Below are positions 25,110-36,130 of a DNA stretch of 64,000 nt, one piece after another (position 1 is the stretch's first letter; each line of letters begins with the position of its first letter). The position numbers and the translations under genes were made by a program. Source of the stretch: Holothuria scabra. Taxonomy: Eukaryota; Echinodermata; Holothuroidea; Aspidochirotida; Holothuriidae. The stretch spans positions 27,899,648 to 27,963,647 of the forward strand of contig CM074189.1 in NCBI GenBank assembly GCA_037179385.1, in the 5' to 3' direction. The notes below the pieces were generated by a model, which was given only the letters and a program-made list of their open reading frames with translations, was not told the DNA's origin and did not search any database.

Positions 25110-25655
25110 GCATCGGGGTAACCAAAATATATTAGGCTCTGATGAGGTCGCACAATTTTGAATTTCCGCCGCTTATAGAAGTGTACACTTGGAAAAAAGA
25201 ATGAAGTTTTTGTTCTTTATGTTTCCAGAATAACTTCGCAAGTTATCATACAATCAATATTAGGCGAAATTGTCGGGAAAAACGCCGAAGAGACCCGGGA
25301 GACTTAAGGTGACCCGTTTTGACCGTTCGGGAAATGGTCACAAGTTTGTCCCGAAATCATCCCAAAGAAGTACCGGTACAACAATTGGCAAACACACACA
25401 ATGATTTAGTCAGGAAACATTACTTTCCAACATAGGTTCGTTAATAAATTATTCCAATTTTCCTGAAGACGGTCAGTCCGAACCGCTTTGTTGATGTTAC
25501 GAATCTGTTTGTTGTAAACCTTTATTCAGTAAGCCATCTTGAAACGCAACGCATGATGGTATCTAGCATGCAGCACTTCGATACAACATCCAACAGAGTG
25601 CCATGCTTTTGGGCGTGCACATACATGAAGTGATGCGAAAGTATGTATATACACC
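25110..25655 (+). repeat. dispersed repeat, half A, copy 1
   Basis: Aligns over about 540 bp with 46250-46825 in the same orientation. Shared blocks are 'aatatatta(g/a)gctctgatga', 'cttcgcaagttatcat', 'aggcgaaattgtcgg', 'gataaattattcca(a/g)tt', 'catcttgaaacgcaa(c/t)gcatgatgg' and 'aaaagtatgta'. It stops at the point where a GGGCAAA-rich segment begins. Non-coding. Confidence 0.75.
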
Positions 25656-25800
25656 AAACAATTCCGGGCAAAACGGGTTGGGCACTCACAAACCGGGTAA
25701 ATGTTGGGCAAACTTTTCTTAAAGTTGGGCAAGCCCAGCGATGGTTGGGCACGTACAGAATGCGCAGTACTGCTGGTTTTCGGAAAGATTCGCTGGTCCG
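25656..25800. mobile_element. GGGCAAA-rich insertion at the half A border
   Basis: Starts TACACC...CCGGGCAAAACGG and is rich in TTGGGC and GGGCAA words. It resembles the termini of the foldback element at 35395-35632. In the 46-kb copy of the repeat this segment is absent at the equivalent point, which suggests an insertion. The right border is uncertain. Confidence 0.45.
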
Positions 25801-25849
25801 AGACAAACGACAACATTAGGGAGCTTTCGATTTGCACGTTAACCTAGTC

Positions 25850-26000
25850 GACTGCTACGAGGTTACGTAAATTTATGTCTCTGCGCATGCGCGACGTCGT
25901 TTCCCTCGTCCACTACCCACATCGAGAACATGTTCACCGTTGTTTTGCAGTTCGTCCCAAACCGCAACGAACGTTTACAGATGTGACGTCACAGAAGTGT
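25850..26000 (+). promoter_or_regulatory. candidate TATA-less promoter with NRF1-type and CRE sites
   Basis: A CpG-containing island in otherwise AT-rich DNA carries TGCGCATGCGC (25882-25892, the NRF1 palindrome), ACGTC/GACGTC words, and a full CRE, TGACGTCA (25984-25991). A GTAAGT donor at 26076 would close a non-coding first exon downstream. Direction is inferred from that donor. The motifs are as expected for ubiquitous animal promoters, but no initiation evidence is available. Confidence 0.4.
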
Positions 26001-26075
26001 TGAAAATGGATGAAACGATAACAAGTAGTAAATATAGTATCTGTCAAAACATGCAAGATTTTAATTGATTAGGAG
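25992..26075 (+). other. possible non-coding first exon
   Basis: Sequence between the CRE and the donor GGAG|GTAAGT at 26076. It contains a short upstream ORF of 20 codons beginning ATGGATGAAACG and stopping before the donor. If real, it splices toward the acceptor at 28043. The start site is unknown. Confidence 0.25.
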
Positions 26076-26496
26076 GTAAGTCATGATCTGGTTTGTTAAT
26101 TTATGAGTAACCCAATTGTGATCGCCGTTTACCAAAAATGTGTTGGTAATGATGATTCCGTTGTGAATTGGTTGTGGACGTGATTTGTTGCCGATTAAGT
26201 ACGTTTTCGATCGAGCTGGCTTGTATTTGTTCAGGCACTTGTATCGTGTACATCAATTTTGTGAATGTACAAAGTATTAAGTTGAAGTAACGTTAGCATA
26301 CTATGCTACACATATGAAGTACTAGGCTATAGCTTACAGGTCGTACACAAGAGGGAGTAATGTTCAAGATAACTAGAGGAGTGAAGGATAAGTCAATGCA
26401 ATAAAATGAAACTTTATAGACTCTGTGACATATCATTTCAACAGTCTGTGTTAAATGTGCAATCACTGAATCAACTACCACTCTGTATAACCATGA

Positions 26497-26800
26497 ACTG
26501 AATTGGATTGATTGATTGATTTATTTGATACAAATAAAAGCAAAACACCAACAAATGTACAGTAAAAGACATGTATACAAAAAAGGCAGCTACAGGCAAA
26601 AACACAGAGAAAAGACATTAAATAAAAGTGAAAGGAATTACAAACAGTACCAGTACCAAGGATACCCCCAAAAGCCTTAAAAAGCTTATTTCAATTGAGG
26701 TCCTTAAGGAAGAAACAAGAAGCACAAGGAAGTGGAAGAAAGTTGGAATATTGCACTGGATGGGAAACACCTGCAGAAAATAATAACGGCATGCAATCCC
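26497..26800 (-). mobile_element. LINE 3' end (L2/CR1-like), fragment
   Basis: Read on the - strand the segment ends in AAATAAATCAATCAATCAAT, a short-repeat tail characteristic of L2/CR1-type LINE 3' ends. It is preceded by about 280 bp of T-rich sequence without a frame. No reverse transcriptase residues remain. Confidence 0.45.
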
Positions 26801-27166
26801 ATGTCAATCTTATGTGTAAAGTTAGTTGTGTAATGTTACTGCACATGCTGAACAAAGCACATGTAGCCTAGCTTAAGCACTATTGAATGCTTTAAGGGGT
26901 ATGTACCGGACAGGTGAGCCTGGTGAGCAATGTTAGGCTTACTAAACTGTGGGAGCTTAGTCATCACACCACGAACAGTTCCAATTCTCTAAATCTAGGC
27001 CTAAGTAATTACTACATGACTCCTACAACTGTCTTATTACCTTTTCCACATGCAACCTTAGTTCATTGGATCATTATTCTCCATGGAACCGTGGAAAAAA
27101 ATTGTCAGTAGAAAGTGTTAATTTCATATCAGTATTTTAATTGTGCTATGTTCCAAATTTTAGGCT

Positions 27167-27690
27167 TACACTCTAAAAACCAAAGAGGGGATTAAGCCAC
27201 TATTAAATAGAGGGAAAAATGTGAATGCACTCCATCAGAATGTAAATTCACTCCAAAAATAGTGAAGATCACTCCAGAAAAGATTGAAATTTATTACAAG
27301 GAACGTGCAAATTCACTCTTTAACAAACACCATCAAGGAGCACTCTTCTAAAGAGGCATCCACCCCATGGGGACACTCCAGAGTGGAACTTGGGTCTTTT
27401 GGGGTGAATTTTACCTCTTTTGGAGTGGGATTTTCAACTTTCACTCTTTCAGAGAGTGAATTACGGGAAGGCTCGGGTTCTACTTCCAGGTTAAGTCATA
27501 CCGAAGACACTAAAAATGTAACCTACTGCCATTGTGCGTGATGCTCCGCATAAGCAATGGAGTAGGGAAAACAAGCCAGCGAGCCACAACTGGAAAAAAA
27601 GAGTGGCATGCTCAACTTGAACCAACAGGTTCATCTAACTAACAAATAATGAAGATTAAAATTTCACTCTTTTTTATCTTAAGAGTGTAT
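27167..27690. mobile_element. MITE with ACACTCT termini
   Basis: Left end TTACACTCTAAAAA and right end TCTTAAGAGTGTA are inverted. Between them CACTC words recur (27229, 27249, 27268, 27317, 27340, 27373), suggesting internal repeats. A SINE fragment lies inside (27468-27636). The 85-codon frame at 27284 is incidental. Confidence 0.55.
27468..27636 (+). repeat. SINE, 5'-truncated copy
   Basis: Matches the body of the SINE at 45186-45391 (which is on the - strand). Shared landmarks are 'ataccg.agac', 'aacct(a/g)ctgccattg', 'taagcaatggag.agggaaaa', 'aagccag(c/t)(g/c)agc' and 'acaactggaaaa'. The tRNA-like head is missing except for the B-box neighbourhood. It sits within the ACACTCT element, so the insertion is nested. 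Confidence 0.65.
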
Positions 27691-27779
27691 GTGTCTTTTC
27701 CCATGTGGACTTTGGAAAAATCATAAGCTATAACTTGTCCACTTACAAGTAGGCCTGCATGTAAAGGTAAAACTGCACG

Positions 27780-28043
27780 ATTCAAATTTAGGATAGACCC
27801 TTGGGTGGGAAAAGTTTGGAAGATAGGAGTCTCCTTCCTGAGAAATTTTGGAATCTGTAGAAAAATTTGGTCTATAGGAGGGAAATTTCCATTAGTTGTA
27901 CATAAAAAAATAGTGAACTGTGAGAAATTTTACTCCCTTGCTTGGGAGTAAACATTTTTCCAGCCCTGGAAAGGCCTACGCAAAATGTGTTTCAGTATAT
28001 ATTTTTTAAACTATCATAACAACTTTTCACACTTTTTACACAG
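27780..28043. other. unannotated; ends in a splice acceptor
   Basis: No gene seen. The last 23 bases (acttttcacactttttacacag) are a strong polypyrimidine tract and acceptor for the exon starting at 28044. Confidence 0.4.
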
Positions 28044-28153
28044 CAACAATGGGTGTGCATTCCAGCACCAGAGCCTGGCCCAGCTGTGATTCTTACCATT
28101 CAAACGTTGAAAGTATCACACACATAGGCTGCGGCAAAATCTTCGGCAAAGTT
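28044..28153 (+). CDS. small first coding exon (MGVHSS...)
   Basis: After a strong acceptor comes CAACAATGGG, a good start context, then 35 open codons to AAAGTT|GTAAGT at 28153/28154, phase 0. The N-terminus MGVHSS has Gly2 and a Ser at position 6, compatible with N-myristoylation. Residues 27-30 read GCGK. Joining in phase to the acceptor at 28879 leads into a Myb/SANT-like domain that stops after 32 codons. The product is not recognised. It may be a real exon of a decayed gene, or the true downstream exon may lie elsewhere. Confidence 0.4.
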
Positions 28154-28879
28154 GTAAGTACTATATGATTTTTAATATAGAATGCCAAAAACAAAACGTT
28201 CTTGTGTTAATTGCATGCCCCTGTACAGATTGAAGCAAAATGTCAGATGTTTTTTCTTTCTTTTGAATATCTGCACCATCTCTGTAGAGTTGATCAGATG
28301 TGTCAAGAAGCTATGTATGTTTTATTTTTTTAGAGAGTTAAAGACAGTAACTGAAACAGGTAACTTTTTCACCTCATTAGAAAATCATCAAAAAGGAATT
28401 TTTGCAAAGAGCTGGGTACACAAAATGTCAGACCTCACATTCAAATTGATTCTCTCATTGATCAAGTTCCTCACAAAACCTACCTATTTAGACATGCTGT
28501 AAAAAACGATCCATGATAAATGAGTACAATTTGTTATTAGCATTCCGCTCTGACATTTGTTTAGACTAGTGTGGCTATGATTAATCAATTTCTGCAAATC
28601 ACTTGGACAGGCTTCTTTTGTAGAAATCCACCTCGTGTGTGTGTGTGTGTTTTCCACCATTTGATGACCTGTGCAATAAGAAATAATATGATTACTTTTC
28701 CTCGATATTACTGCATTACATTTCACAGGGCTTAACATTATATTGTCCAGATAATGAAATGAAAAGGTTTCATAGGCATACAGTGTTTTTGGTATTGCTC
28801 CCTTTTTAAGGAGCTTATAATGACTAAACATGCTTTTGTAAACTTTAATCTTTCTGTTTTCTATTTTCTTTTTAAACAG

Positions 28880-30801
28880 GCCCATGTTTGGACAGACAAG
28901 ATGAATGTTACATTATGTAGAGAAGTGGATCTTATCCATCCCTTCCAGTTCAAGGAACGAACAAAAGAGAGAGGGTAGGCATGTGAAACAATTGCGGAGA
29001 ACTTACAAAAGCTGAAGTACTGTGTGACCAAAAGGTCTGTGCGAGACAGGTACAAACTGCTTAAGGATCAGGTACTAAAGAAAAATAGAAGCTAAGGCAA
29101 GTGGTATTTCCACAGATGAAAGTGAACAGAGTGAACTTACTCAAATAATTGAGGACTTTGTGGAGATAGAGAATGAAACCAAAGAGCATCAGACAGAACT
29201 ACAGGAAAAAGAAGAAATGAAGGAGAAAGATGGGGCGGAAATGAGACAAAGAGCATTAGAGACCTTCTCTGAAACTAGCAAAAGGCCTTCATATGAATTC
29301 CCTTATCACTTACTCATAGTGCAACATTTCACAGTTAACCTTGCTACCAAAAAATGGTTCTTCAAAAGCCAGATTGAGGGGTTTTTGCATTTCATGAAAA
29401 TTAAAAAAAAAAAGCGAGGAAAAAGCGATCAAATGTTGTCAAAATGTCCAAAAGTTTATGAAAATGTTAATATACAGTCGAAAAAGCATATTTTTTCATC
29501 ATTATAGATCATTTTGAGGGGCCTGTAGGGAAAAAAAGTGAGAAAAACCAGTATTATGGTTTACCCGGTTTTGATTTCAAAACTGAAAGGGTTTTAGTGA
29601 AATTTAAATAGGCAAAAATGTGAAATGTTACTGCATCCATAGTGTACATTTTGATTTTCATGACTCAGCTACAAGTAAGCTGGGACATGAATGCATGCTA
29701 GTCATTTTTACAGTTGAGTGAACCAGAACAGTCTGGGTTACTGACAAGTTTTTTTTTTCAAGACCACAGCTCATTTCCACTTTATTTCAAGCAATAGTTC
29801 GTAGAGGAAACAGTAATTATGTTAAAATTGAAGTGCGTCCTATATTAAAGAAATGATTTTACCACTCAGCCCACGCACAAACACATAAAACTTCAAGAAA
29901 TTTCCCCATTACAATACTCTTGCTAAAATATTTAATACCATAGGCACCCTACACTAAATGCACTGTATTCATTGAAAATACATTCTCTTCCAATGTAACT
30001 GTGTTAAAAAAACATATATCTTAATCTGCAGCTGATAAAATAGAACCTTTAATTTTTAAGTTCAGGGAAAGTGTTTTGGAGAAAAGTTTCCAAGGTACAG
30101 TTTGTTTACCTAGTTACCAGTAAGAGGTTCATTTGTTGCAACTTTTCTGACAGTACATTTAGAATTTACAATTAGAAAAAATTTACTTTTCTCAGGTAAA
30201 GTCCTTATTGTCAAGGCACCCTAAGTAACATAGCTGAAAACAAAATTTTGTAAGATTTTTTGAGCTTGTAGCAAACTTCTTAGTTGAATGTTGGAAGTTG
30301 GAATCTTTATTAAAATAATATGTTAAGTACTCATTTATATTTCCTTTCAAGCAGCAATTTTTCTCACAGTATACATACATGGCAAAAATATTGACAGGTT
30401 ATTAAGAAGAGCAGGTGCCAGTTAAAGATAGCAAACTAAATTTACATTTTCCTTGAGTTCTATTAACTATTGCACTTGTAAAAGTTTCTTTTTTCAATTG
30501 AATACCTTTTTACAAATAAATGTGAAAAAGATGGCCCATATAAAAAGAGGGGAAATACAGGGAGCCATTCAGATGAGTTTCTGCTCAAGAAGTTAGAAAT
30601 GGGCAGAGAAATAAAAGAACAGGAGTTTCAGCTTAGAAGAGAGGAGGCAGAAAGAAAAAGACAAGATGATCAGATAAGATTAGAGAGGGGGAATGAGAAG
30701 AAGAAAGAAGGAGACAGGATGAAGAGAGGAGGAGGCAAGATTAAATGGAAATGGCAAGGAGACTGCATTTATTTCAGCAGCAACTTCTTCAACAAAATTA
30801 A
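28880..30801 (+). pseudogene. Myb/SANT-like DNA-binding protein (MSANTD type), broken
   Basis: After acceptor TTTTTAAACAG (28879) the frame encodes a Myb/SANT-like domain (VWTDKMNVTLCREV..., then SVRDRYKLLKDQ). It carries an in-frame TAG at 28976 in the ERG*A motif and a frame change near 29085. The next frame has the family linker KASGIS (about 29097) and an acidic coiled coil to about 29285. About 1.25 kb of unrelated AT-rich DNA, an insertion or intron without obvious donor, precedes a C-terminal charged helix (30540-30720; KKLEMGREIKEQEFQLRREE). A further frame change leads to a Gln-rich tail LHLFQQQLLQQN and stop at 30799. This domain order matches an expanded invertebrate family often linked to transposons. 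As read, it cannot make a full protein. Confidence 0.75.
29290..30535. other. AT-rich insert or intron within the MSANTD pseudogene
   Basis: No coding signal. It separates the coiled-coil and C-terminal helix of the Myb/SANT-like gene. No GT donor sits at the left junction and no clear terminal repeats are visible, so insertion is slightly favoured over intron. Confidence 0.35.
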
Positions 30802-32075
30802 ATGCTCTTAGAACTTTTGAAAAACGAGAGGAAGGAGTGATGCAAATCAGCGATTGTTTTACCAAAGAAAATATGTTCGAACATTTAAATTTGTTTTTAT
30901 TTTGTCACTCTTTTGCTACATCATCATCTTGAAATGTGTATCGTTTGTTACACAAGCATGTATATGCTTTTCCTTTAACCCCACCATCTAAAAACCAAAT
31001 GATAATTGTGCCATGTTACTTTTATCATTGTTTTGTGGGTGGTGAGATTCCATTTTGCATTGATTACAGATGCTTAGTGACCAGATGCTTAGTTTTTCAA
31101 ATTATTAAGCCAAAGTGTTTCATGGTTTGGCTGTATCATTTTTCAGGCCAGGTTGGAATTACATGTTTAGTAGGAAAAATGTTAATGTGCCACGTTTTCT
31201 CTCTTAATTTATGTTCATGCTCAATGTGTATTCATAATTAAAGTGTAATCCTGTCGATTGCAGGTGTGCTGTTTTCACTATTTTCCTTTTCCAGGTTTAG
31301 GTGTATAGTTTCTATTTAAATCATCTAATAGTGTAATGAATATGATTGTGTATCAAAAGCCTGCAACGTGGGGGGTCCTGGCCTGATGTGTCAATTGGTA
31401 TGCTAATTTGCCATAGAAACAGGAACACCAGAAAAATCTCCTTGCAAAACAAGTTTTTAGTAGAAAAATATGTCACTCACAGGGTACAGCTAGCCTGCGC
31501 AGACTGACAAACGGAGTCTTACAGACAAACTGACACCTGAAAGCAGCATACAAGAAGCATGGGTTGGTTGTAAATAAAATAACAAGAGCTTCTAGCCCAT
31601 ATAACAAGTTAAGTTTTGTACATTTACAGAGGCATTGGCAGAGTTTATTCTCGTATTTGGTTTGGGTCCAGGATGGTCCATACTGCTTTGGGTTCCTTGT
31701 CGTAGGCAGGCAGTGAATGTATGCAATGGTGGAGTCGTGTGTGTGTGCACACGCGTGTGCATGCATGTGTATGTGACAAGTTCCTTGTATATAAGATATC
31801 TCAAAATAGACATGACCGACACGTTTCTTATTTGTTGTAGATTTTTCATGTTGAGAGGAAGAACCCCATTTATTTTGGTGGAGGTCAAAGGTCATTTGAA
31901 GTCACCAGTGGTCACAGAAGAATGGTTTCCCACCGTTTACCTTTTCGTTTCTGATCCTTAGAGAATAAGGAACCTATTATGCAGATCTGTTAACATGTGG
32001 GTGTGTGTCTGATGCCTGCCATGATTGTATTTATCCTGATAGCATACACACTAAGCAATTTTATGGCATTTAACA
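30802..32075. other. unannotated; one AGGTCA-repeat unit
   Basis: Mostly AT-rich without genes. At 31787-31935 a single unit of the 135-155-bp repeat occurs ('gatatctcaaaatagacatgac', 'aggtcaaaggtcatttgaa') with a perfect AGGTCA-A-AGGTCA at 31882-31894. A GTGTGTGCACACGCGTGTGC stretch lies at 31738-31775. Confidence 0.45.
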
Positions 32076-32077
32076 TA

Positions 32078-32600
32078 ACATAACAGGTTGAAGGGCAAAG
32101 GAGGGCCAAGGCCCCATAAGTCCAAGCCCTAATCAAAAGTCAAACCACCAAAGCTTGACAACAGCCCCAAACAATCAGATTCTACCACAGCCATGGAAAA
32201 ACCTGTCAATGTTAACCTTAAAGCAGTGAACTGAGGGGGAGTTAACTACCCAATCTGGTAGACAATTCCACTCGTTGACAACTCTATGGGAGAAACTAAA
32301 CTTCCTAATGTCAAGCCTTGCAAAAGGCTTTTCAAACTTTTTACAATGCCCACGCACCCGAGAATTACCTTGAACCCTTAAATAACTACAAGTCAGAAGG
32401 GGATTCCTTTCACAAAGGAACTTGAAAACCTGGAGCATTTCTCCCCTAATCCTTCTCAGCTCCAAGGTGGTAAGCCCAAGATGTTTAAGCCTAGCATGAT
32501 AAGGCAAATTTCTCACCTCAGGAATGAGGCAAGTGGCTCTCCTCTGAACCTGCTCTAAAAGAAACTTGTCCTTTTTTTTGGAAACTAATGAATGGGCACA
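32078..32600 (-). pseudogene. CR1-type LINE, 3' end of ORF2 and tail
   Basis: The - strand frame 32175-32624 contains the conserved C-terminal block of CR1/L2-type reverse transcriptases: LEQVQRRATCLIPEV, LKHLGLTTLELRRIRG, then FSHRVVNEWNCLPDWVV ending at 32175. Homology begins at about 32590; further right is unrelated, so the copy is 5'-truncated, as usual for LINEs. The 3' untranslated end carries CTTATGGGGCCTTGGCCC and a TTATG-type tail (32077-32092), shared with the fragment at 39198. The palm domain and endonuclease are missing. Confidence 0.85.
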
Positions 32601-32639
32601 GTTCATTGTGAAATATTTATGCAATCATTGCACTTGTCT

Positions 32640-33100
32640 TCGTTGCTTTTCCCAAGATCAAACTTCTCAAAGATAGAATATTTAAAAATAATATAGATTT
32701 GAAATTAAGTGTAGTATCATAGTTTGAATCTCTTTTTCTTCAACCAGGACGTTGCAAAAATACCTCCACAGGATGACGTCTTTAGCTTGTTGATTTAAAT
32801 GTAAAATGTCAACAAGAATACAAAAAATCATTTAATGTTGTGATATTTAACAGTGATAAAGAGGTACGTACATGTTGTGCTAAAACAACAAACATCACTA
32901 ATATGCGAAGTAGATGGGATTTACTGTGTATGCTTTCTACCAAAAATGTGTAACTTTTAAGGTGTAAAAACTCCCATTATTCTTAAGCTATACTAGGGTA
33001 GGGGTGGGATGCATTACGTTGGCATTCATTTCTGATGTATCTCGATGAGGACAGGACTTAAAACCAGATCTTAAATACATCACATAAACACAAAAGTTAT
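32640..33100. other. unannotated; possible short terminal exon
   Basis: A strong acceptor (ctctttttcttcaaccag, ending 32747) is followed by 16 open codons and TAA at 32796. Too short to support as a gene, and recorded only because of the acceptor quality. Confidence 0.2.
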
Positions 33101-33396
33101 TCTTTTCCAGGTGATAGTAAGGTTATCTGTGGATAGCCATGGTTGATCTAGCGTACTTAAGAGATGAGAAAAGTTGTCAAAGACAAAGTCAATCATAAAT
33201 GATGTGATGAAGCATAACTGTGGCACACTTCTGCCAAACATATGTATGAGATTCCCATATCTGCAGGGGATAGGCAAATCGTGCCAGCAAAACACAGCGT
33301 CCCTCTAAACCAGGCACCCTTGATCTGTTTTTGCACAAGATATTGGCTGGAATTCGCAGAACTTCATTTAGACTGTAGATATCATCTTTCCTGAAC
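33080..33396 (-). pseudogene. PIF/Harbinger nuclease (HARBI1-like) exon, frameshifted
   Basis: On the - strand a strong acceptor (aatttttttccag) at 33397 opens (R)FRKDDIYSLNEVLRIP and then LLARFAYP. A one-base frame change in a CCCC run near 33262 shifts to PCRYGNLIHMFGRSVPQL, MIDFVFDNFSHLLSTLDQPW and LSTDNL. This order is the N-terminal half of the PIF/Harbinger DDE transposase-derived protein. The DDE catalytic part (GFVDGT and beyond) was not found to the left. It is convergent with the Myb/SANT-like gene. These elements typically encode both a nuclease and a Myb/SANT-like partner, so both may derive from one element. One extra C could be a sequencing error. Confidence 0.75.
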
Positions 33397-33399
33397 CTG

Positions 33400-35390
33400 G
33401 AAAAAAATTAAAAAAATTTGAAAAGAAACCTCTGAGTTCATTGCTGCTTTTGTCGTATTACTTTTGCTATGGGGAGTGTTCTGCATGATTTATAATTAAT
33501 TTAGTTACATTTGGTCGTCTTGGTGAGTTCACTTTTTACAGATAGATTAAGTGTTAAATCAAGCAAGGAGTATTTCTGTAACTTTCAGAATCTAGAGTTG
33601 ATTGATTCATCCGAATTCTCTGAAAAACCAAAGTACAGACCCCTGGGCTTCTAAGTCTTACACCACATTTTGAACATTTCTATTTCTGCCCCAAAATGCT
33701 AAAATTGGCTACCACGTTTTCAGGTAATGTGAGAAATGAAAATCCCCACTCAACAGCTTTACAATTTTCTAAAAATAACTAAACTTTTTATGCTGACCAG
33801 ACTGCAGTGGCGTAGCCACGTGGGGGGGGGGGGTTAAACCCACCTCGCCTAACCTTGAAAAAAATAAATCGTTTTTCTCCCTCCCCTTAGACCTTCATCA
33901 TGTTGTGCTACATTACTGCAAAGGAGAAAATCCTCATATCCTCATAAAATTAATGACATCCCATGAAAAATACCATTAGAATTTAATGGCATCCCCTAGA
34001 AATGATGGGATTCCATACAAACTGTTGCAATTTTCCCCGTTCTTTGCTTTGGATTCTAACGGGAGTCCTGTTTAGTGATTTTCTATTCATAATGTGATCC
34101 CATTTAAAATTCTATTGGATAGCATAAGAAGTATTAAAATTCGAAACTGGTTATTTGTATTTAGATAGTTTTCAAAAGAACCTCATTATTTTTTATGGGA
34201 ACCAGTTGAGACCAATTGGATCCAATCAACATTTTCCAAATGATTTTGATTGGATTTTTCTACTGTGCTTCAATGGTACCTTAAGTCAAGTACGTGTCGT
34301 TTGGTGTTCCCCTCTCTAACGTTAGTGCCTCATGCCCAAATACAAAAATGTTGGAATAACAAATCAGTTCGGTACGTTTGTGGAGGGAATTCTATGGGAT
34401 GGAGATCCAAGCAACGGGAGGGGGGGGGGGGTGTTGGGTGGGAAGGGGAACTTAAGTAGTGTTTGTGTTTATAGGCGAGAGGCTAGGCTTTAACAGTTCA
34501 ATAGGCCTAGCTAAGGTAAAGCCTAGGCTTACCTGAAATGCGCATTGCATTCATCATCGTTGTACTGCTCCAGATTAAATTTTTCAAAGCTGGAATATTC
34601 AAAATCTGGATTCGACGGCCGGTGTGAATCATACAGAACTAAAATTCCTCATCATCCAACACATCGCAAACATATCCAAGCAGGATTGTTTCTATAGTTC
34701 CCTTAAATGTCGTCATGGCATCATACCAACTACCTCAAAAACCTGATGTTATTGAAGTAGGCTAGGTACATGCTATGCTTCGCGTATTGTTGCGTAACCT
34801 TGCTCAAGACTGTTATGATTTACACTACTCGTCTACGTGGACCCCTGAAGGATCGAAACAGACTTTTTCAGTCGACGTACGATAGCAGTCGATGCGTTCA
34901 CACAGACAAGGTGGTCGACTAGGATAAAGTCCACGTTCACTCAATAGAAAGCTAGTTAATGGCTGAAGAAATCGTGGCGATAAGGCTTATTTCATGTGGA
35001 TTAGGTCTTTTCATTAACACTTTCACAGGTGCATTCTAACGTGTATCTCCCAGGGAAACGTTTTAAATGTTTCCCGGTCATTTCTGTGAAGTGAATGCCA
35101 CGAAATGTCCAAAATTGAGGTGCAAAGCCGACCAAGGTACCGCAATTCCAAGGTTTATGGAATAACTTAACATTAGGCTAGCTAACGTTACAGGCTCACT
35201 AAGTTACTGTGTCGGATGTGTTGTGTTGAACGTTAGTTTACTACCAGTCAGGAATTCTTCCCATTTTCTCACCAAAATAAAAGGATATTAACTAAAACCG
35301 TTTTAATTCTGTTTGATAAGTGTTACGTTACTAAACAAAGATTGAAATACTATTTTGTTCTCGTTTGTCTCCTTGAATTCGAAGTAACCA
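33400..35390. other. unannotated; hAT-like terminus at 33812
   Basis: CAGTGGCGTAGCCACG at 33812-33827 matches the 5' terminus of many hAT elements, but no partner end or frame was found. 33950-34240 has repeated ATTCCAT/AATCCCAT words. A CpG-containing tract (34780-34930) has no splice or start evidence. Confidence 0.35.
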
Positions 35391-35394
35391 AGAG

Positions 35395-35632
35395 CCCAAC
35401 GTTTACCTAACGTTTACCCAACGTTGGGTTCGTATACCACCACACCAACATCTGGGTAAAGTTTGCCCAACAAACGGGCAAAATAAATTACCCAGAAAAG
35501 GGGCAAACTTTGCCATATATATATGGGTGAATAATTTTGCTTCTTTGTTAGACAAAATTTGCCCAGATGTTGGTGTGGTGGTATACGAACCCAACGTGGG
35601 GTTAAAAATTGCCCAGCATTTTTAAGAGTGTA
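35395..35632. mobile_element. foldback element with perfect 36-bp inverted arms
   Basis: 35421-35456 and 35562-35597 are exact reverse complements over 36 bp (the arm begins ACGTTGGGTTCGTATACC). They are extended inward by imperfect pairing of GGGTAAAGTTTG with CAAATTTTGTC. The loop is 105 bp with GGGCAAA words and a short TA tract. The right end TTTTTAAGAGTGTA matches the ACACTCT-type terminus. Overlapping - strand frames (35403, 35414) are products of the palindrome, not genes. Confidence 0.8.
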
Positions 35633-36130
35633 AAGTGCATAAATAAGAAGAATAAAGACACTCTCTTTTGTGTAGCATTTCAATGAAGATAAAAGGCAAA
35701 AAAGGAAAGGTACTACTTTATTTTGGGAAGAAATATTCGTTCTCTCTCTTTCAAATAAAATTTCTACATATTCTCACCTTGAAGACGGAAAACGTCGCAA
35801 GTGAGCTCTCACTCCTTCGCTTTTTTCGAAAAGATTATGACAAAGACCCTAGCAAAAGTTCACTCGATGACAGTCGCTATGCACTAAATGAGTTCCTTTT
35901 GAATATTTAACTTTCTAGTTTTTCTACAATTGCCCCAAACCCCAATTACGAACACTATGAATAAGGATTAGGCTGTTGGCATTTTTAACAGGAGCCCGTT
36001 TTCGCACTGCGTAAGCTACTTCCGGTGCGGTCTCCAAATATCCGTTGCACCATGTGTGCTAGGGTTGTAAAGATTGCTCAATAACGGTCACAGATGTGAG
36101 GTCTGCTTCCAGACTGCTAAGACAAAGCAA
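35633..36130 (+). repeat. dispersed repeat, half B, copy 1
   Basis: Aligns with 46826-47285 in the same orientation: 'tgcataaataag.agaa', 'ctttattttggga', 'cgcaagtgagctctcactcct', 'ttccttttgaatatt.aact', 'gttgtaaagattgc' and 'ggtcaca.atgtgaggtctg'. It begins exactly where the foldback element ends. Non-coding; the 80-codon frame at 35668 is not conserved in the other copy. Confidence 0.75.

Noticed and set aside
32748..32798. 16-codon terminal exon after a strong acceptor
   Set aside because: Too short, and it cannot be joined to any identified upstream exon.
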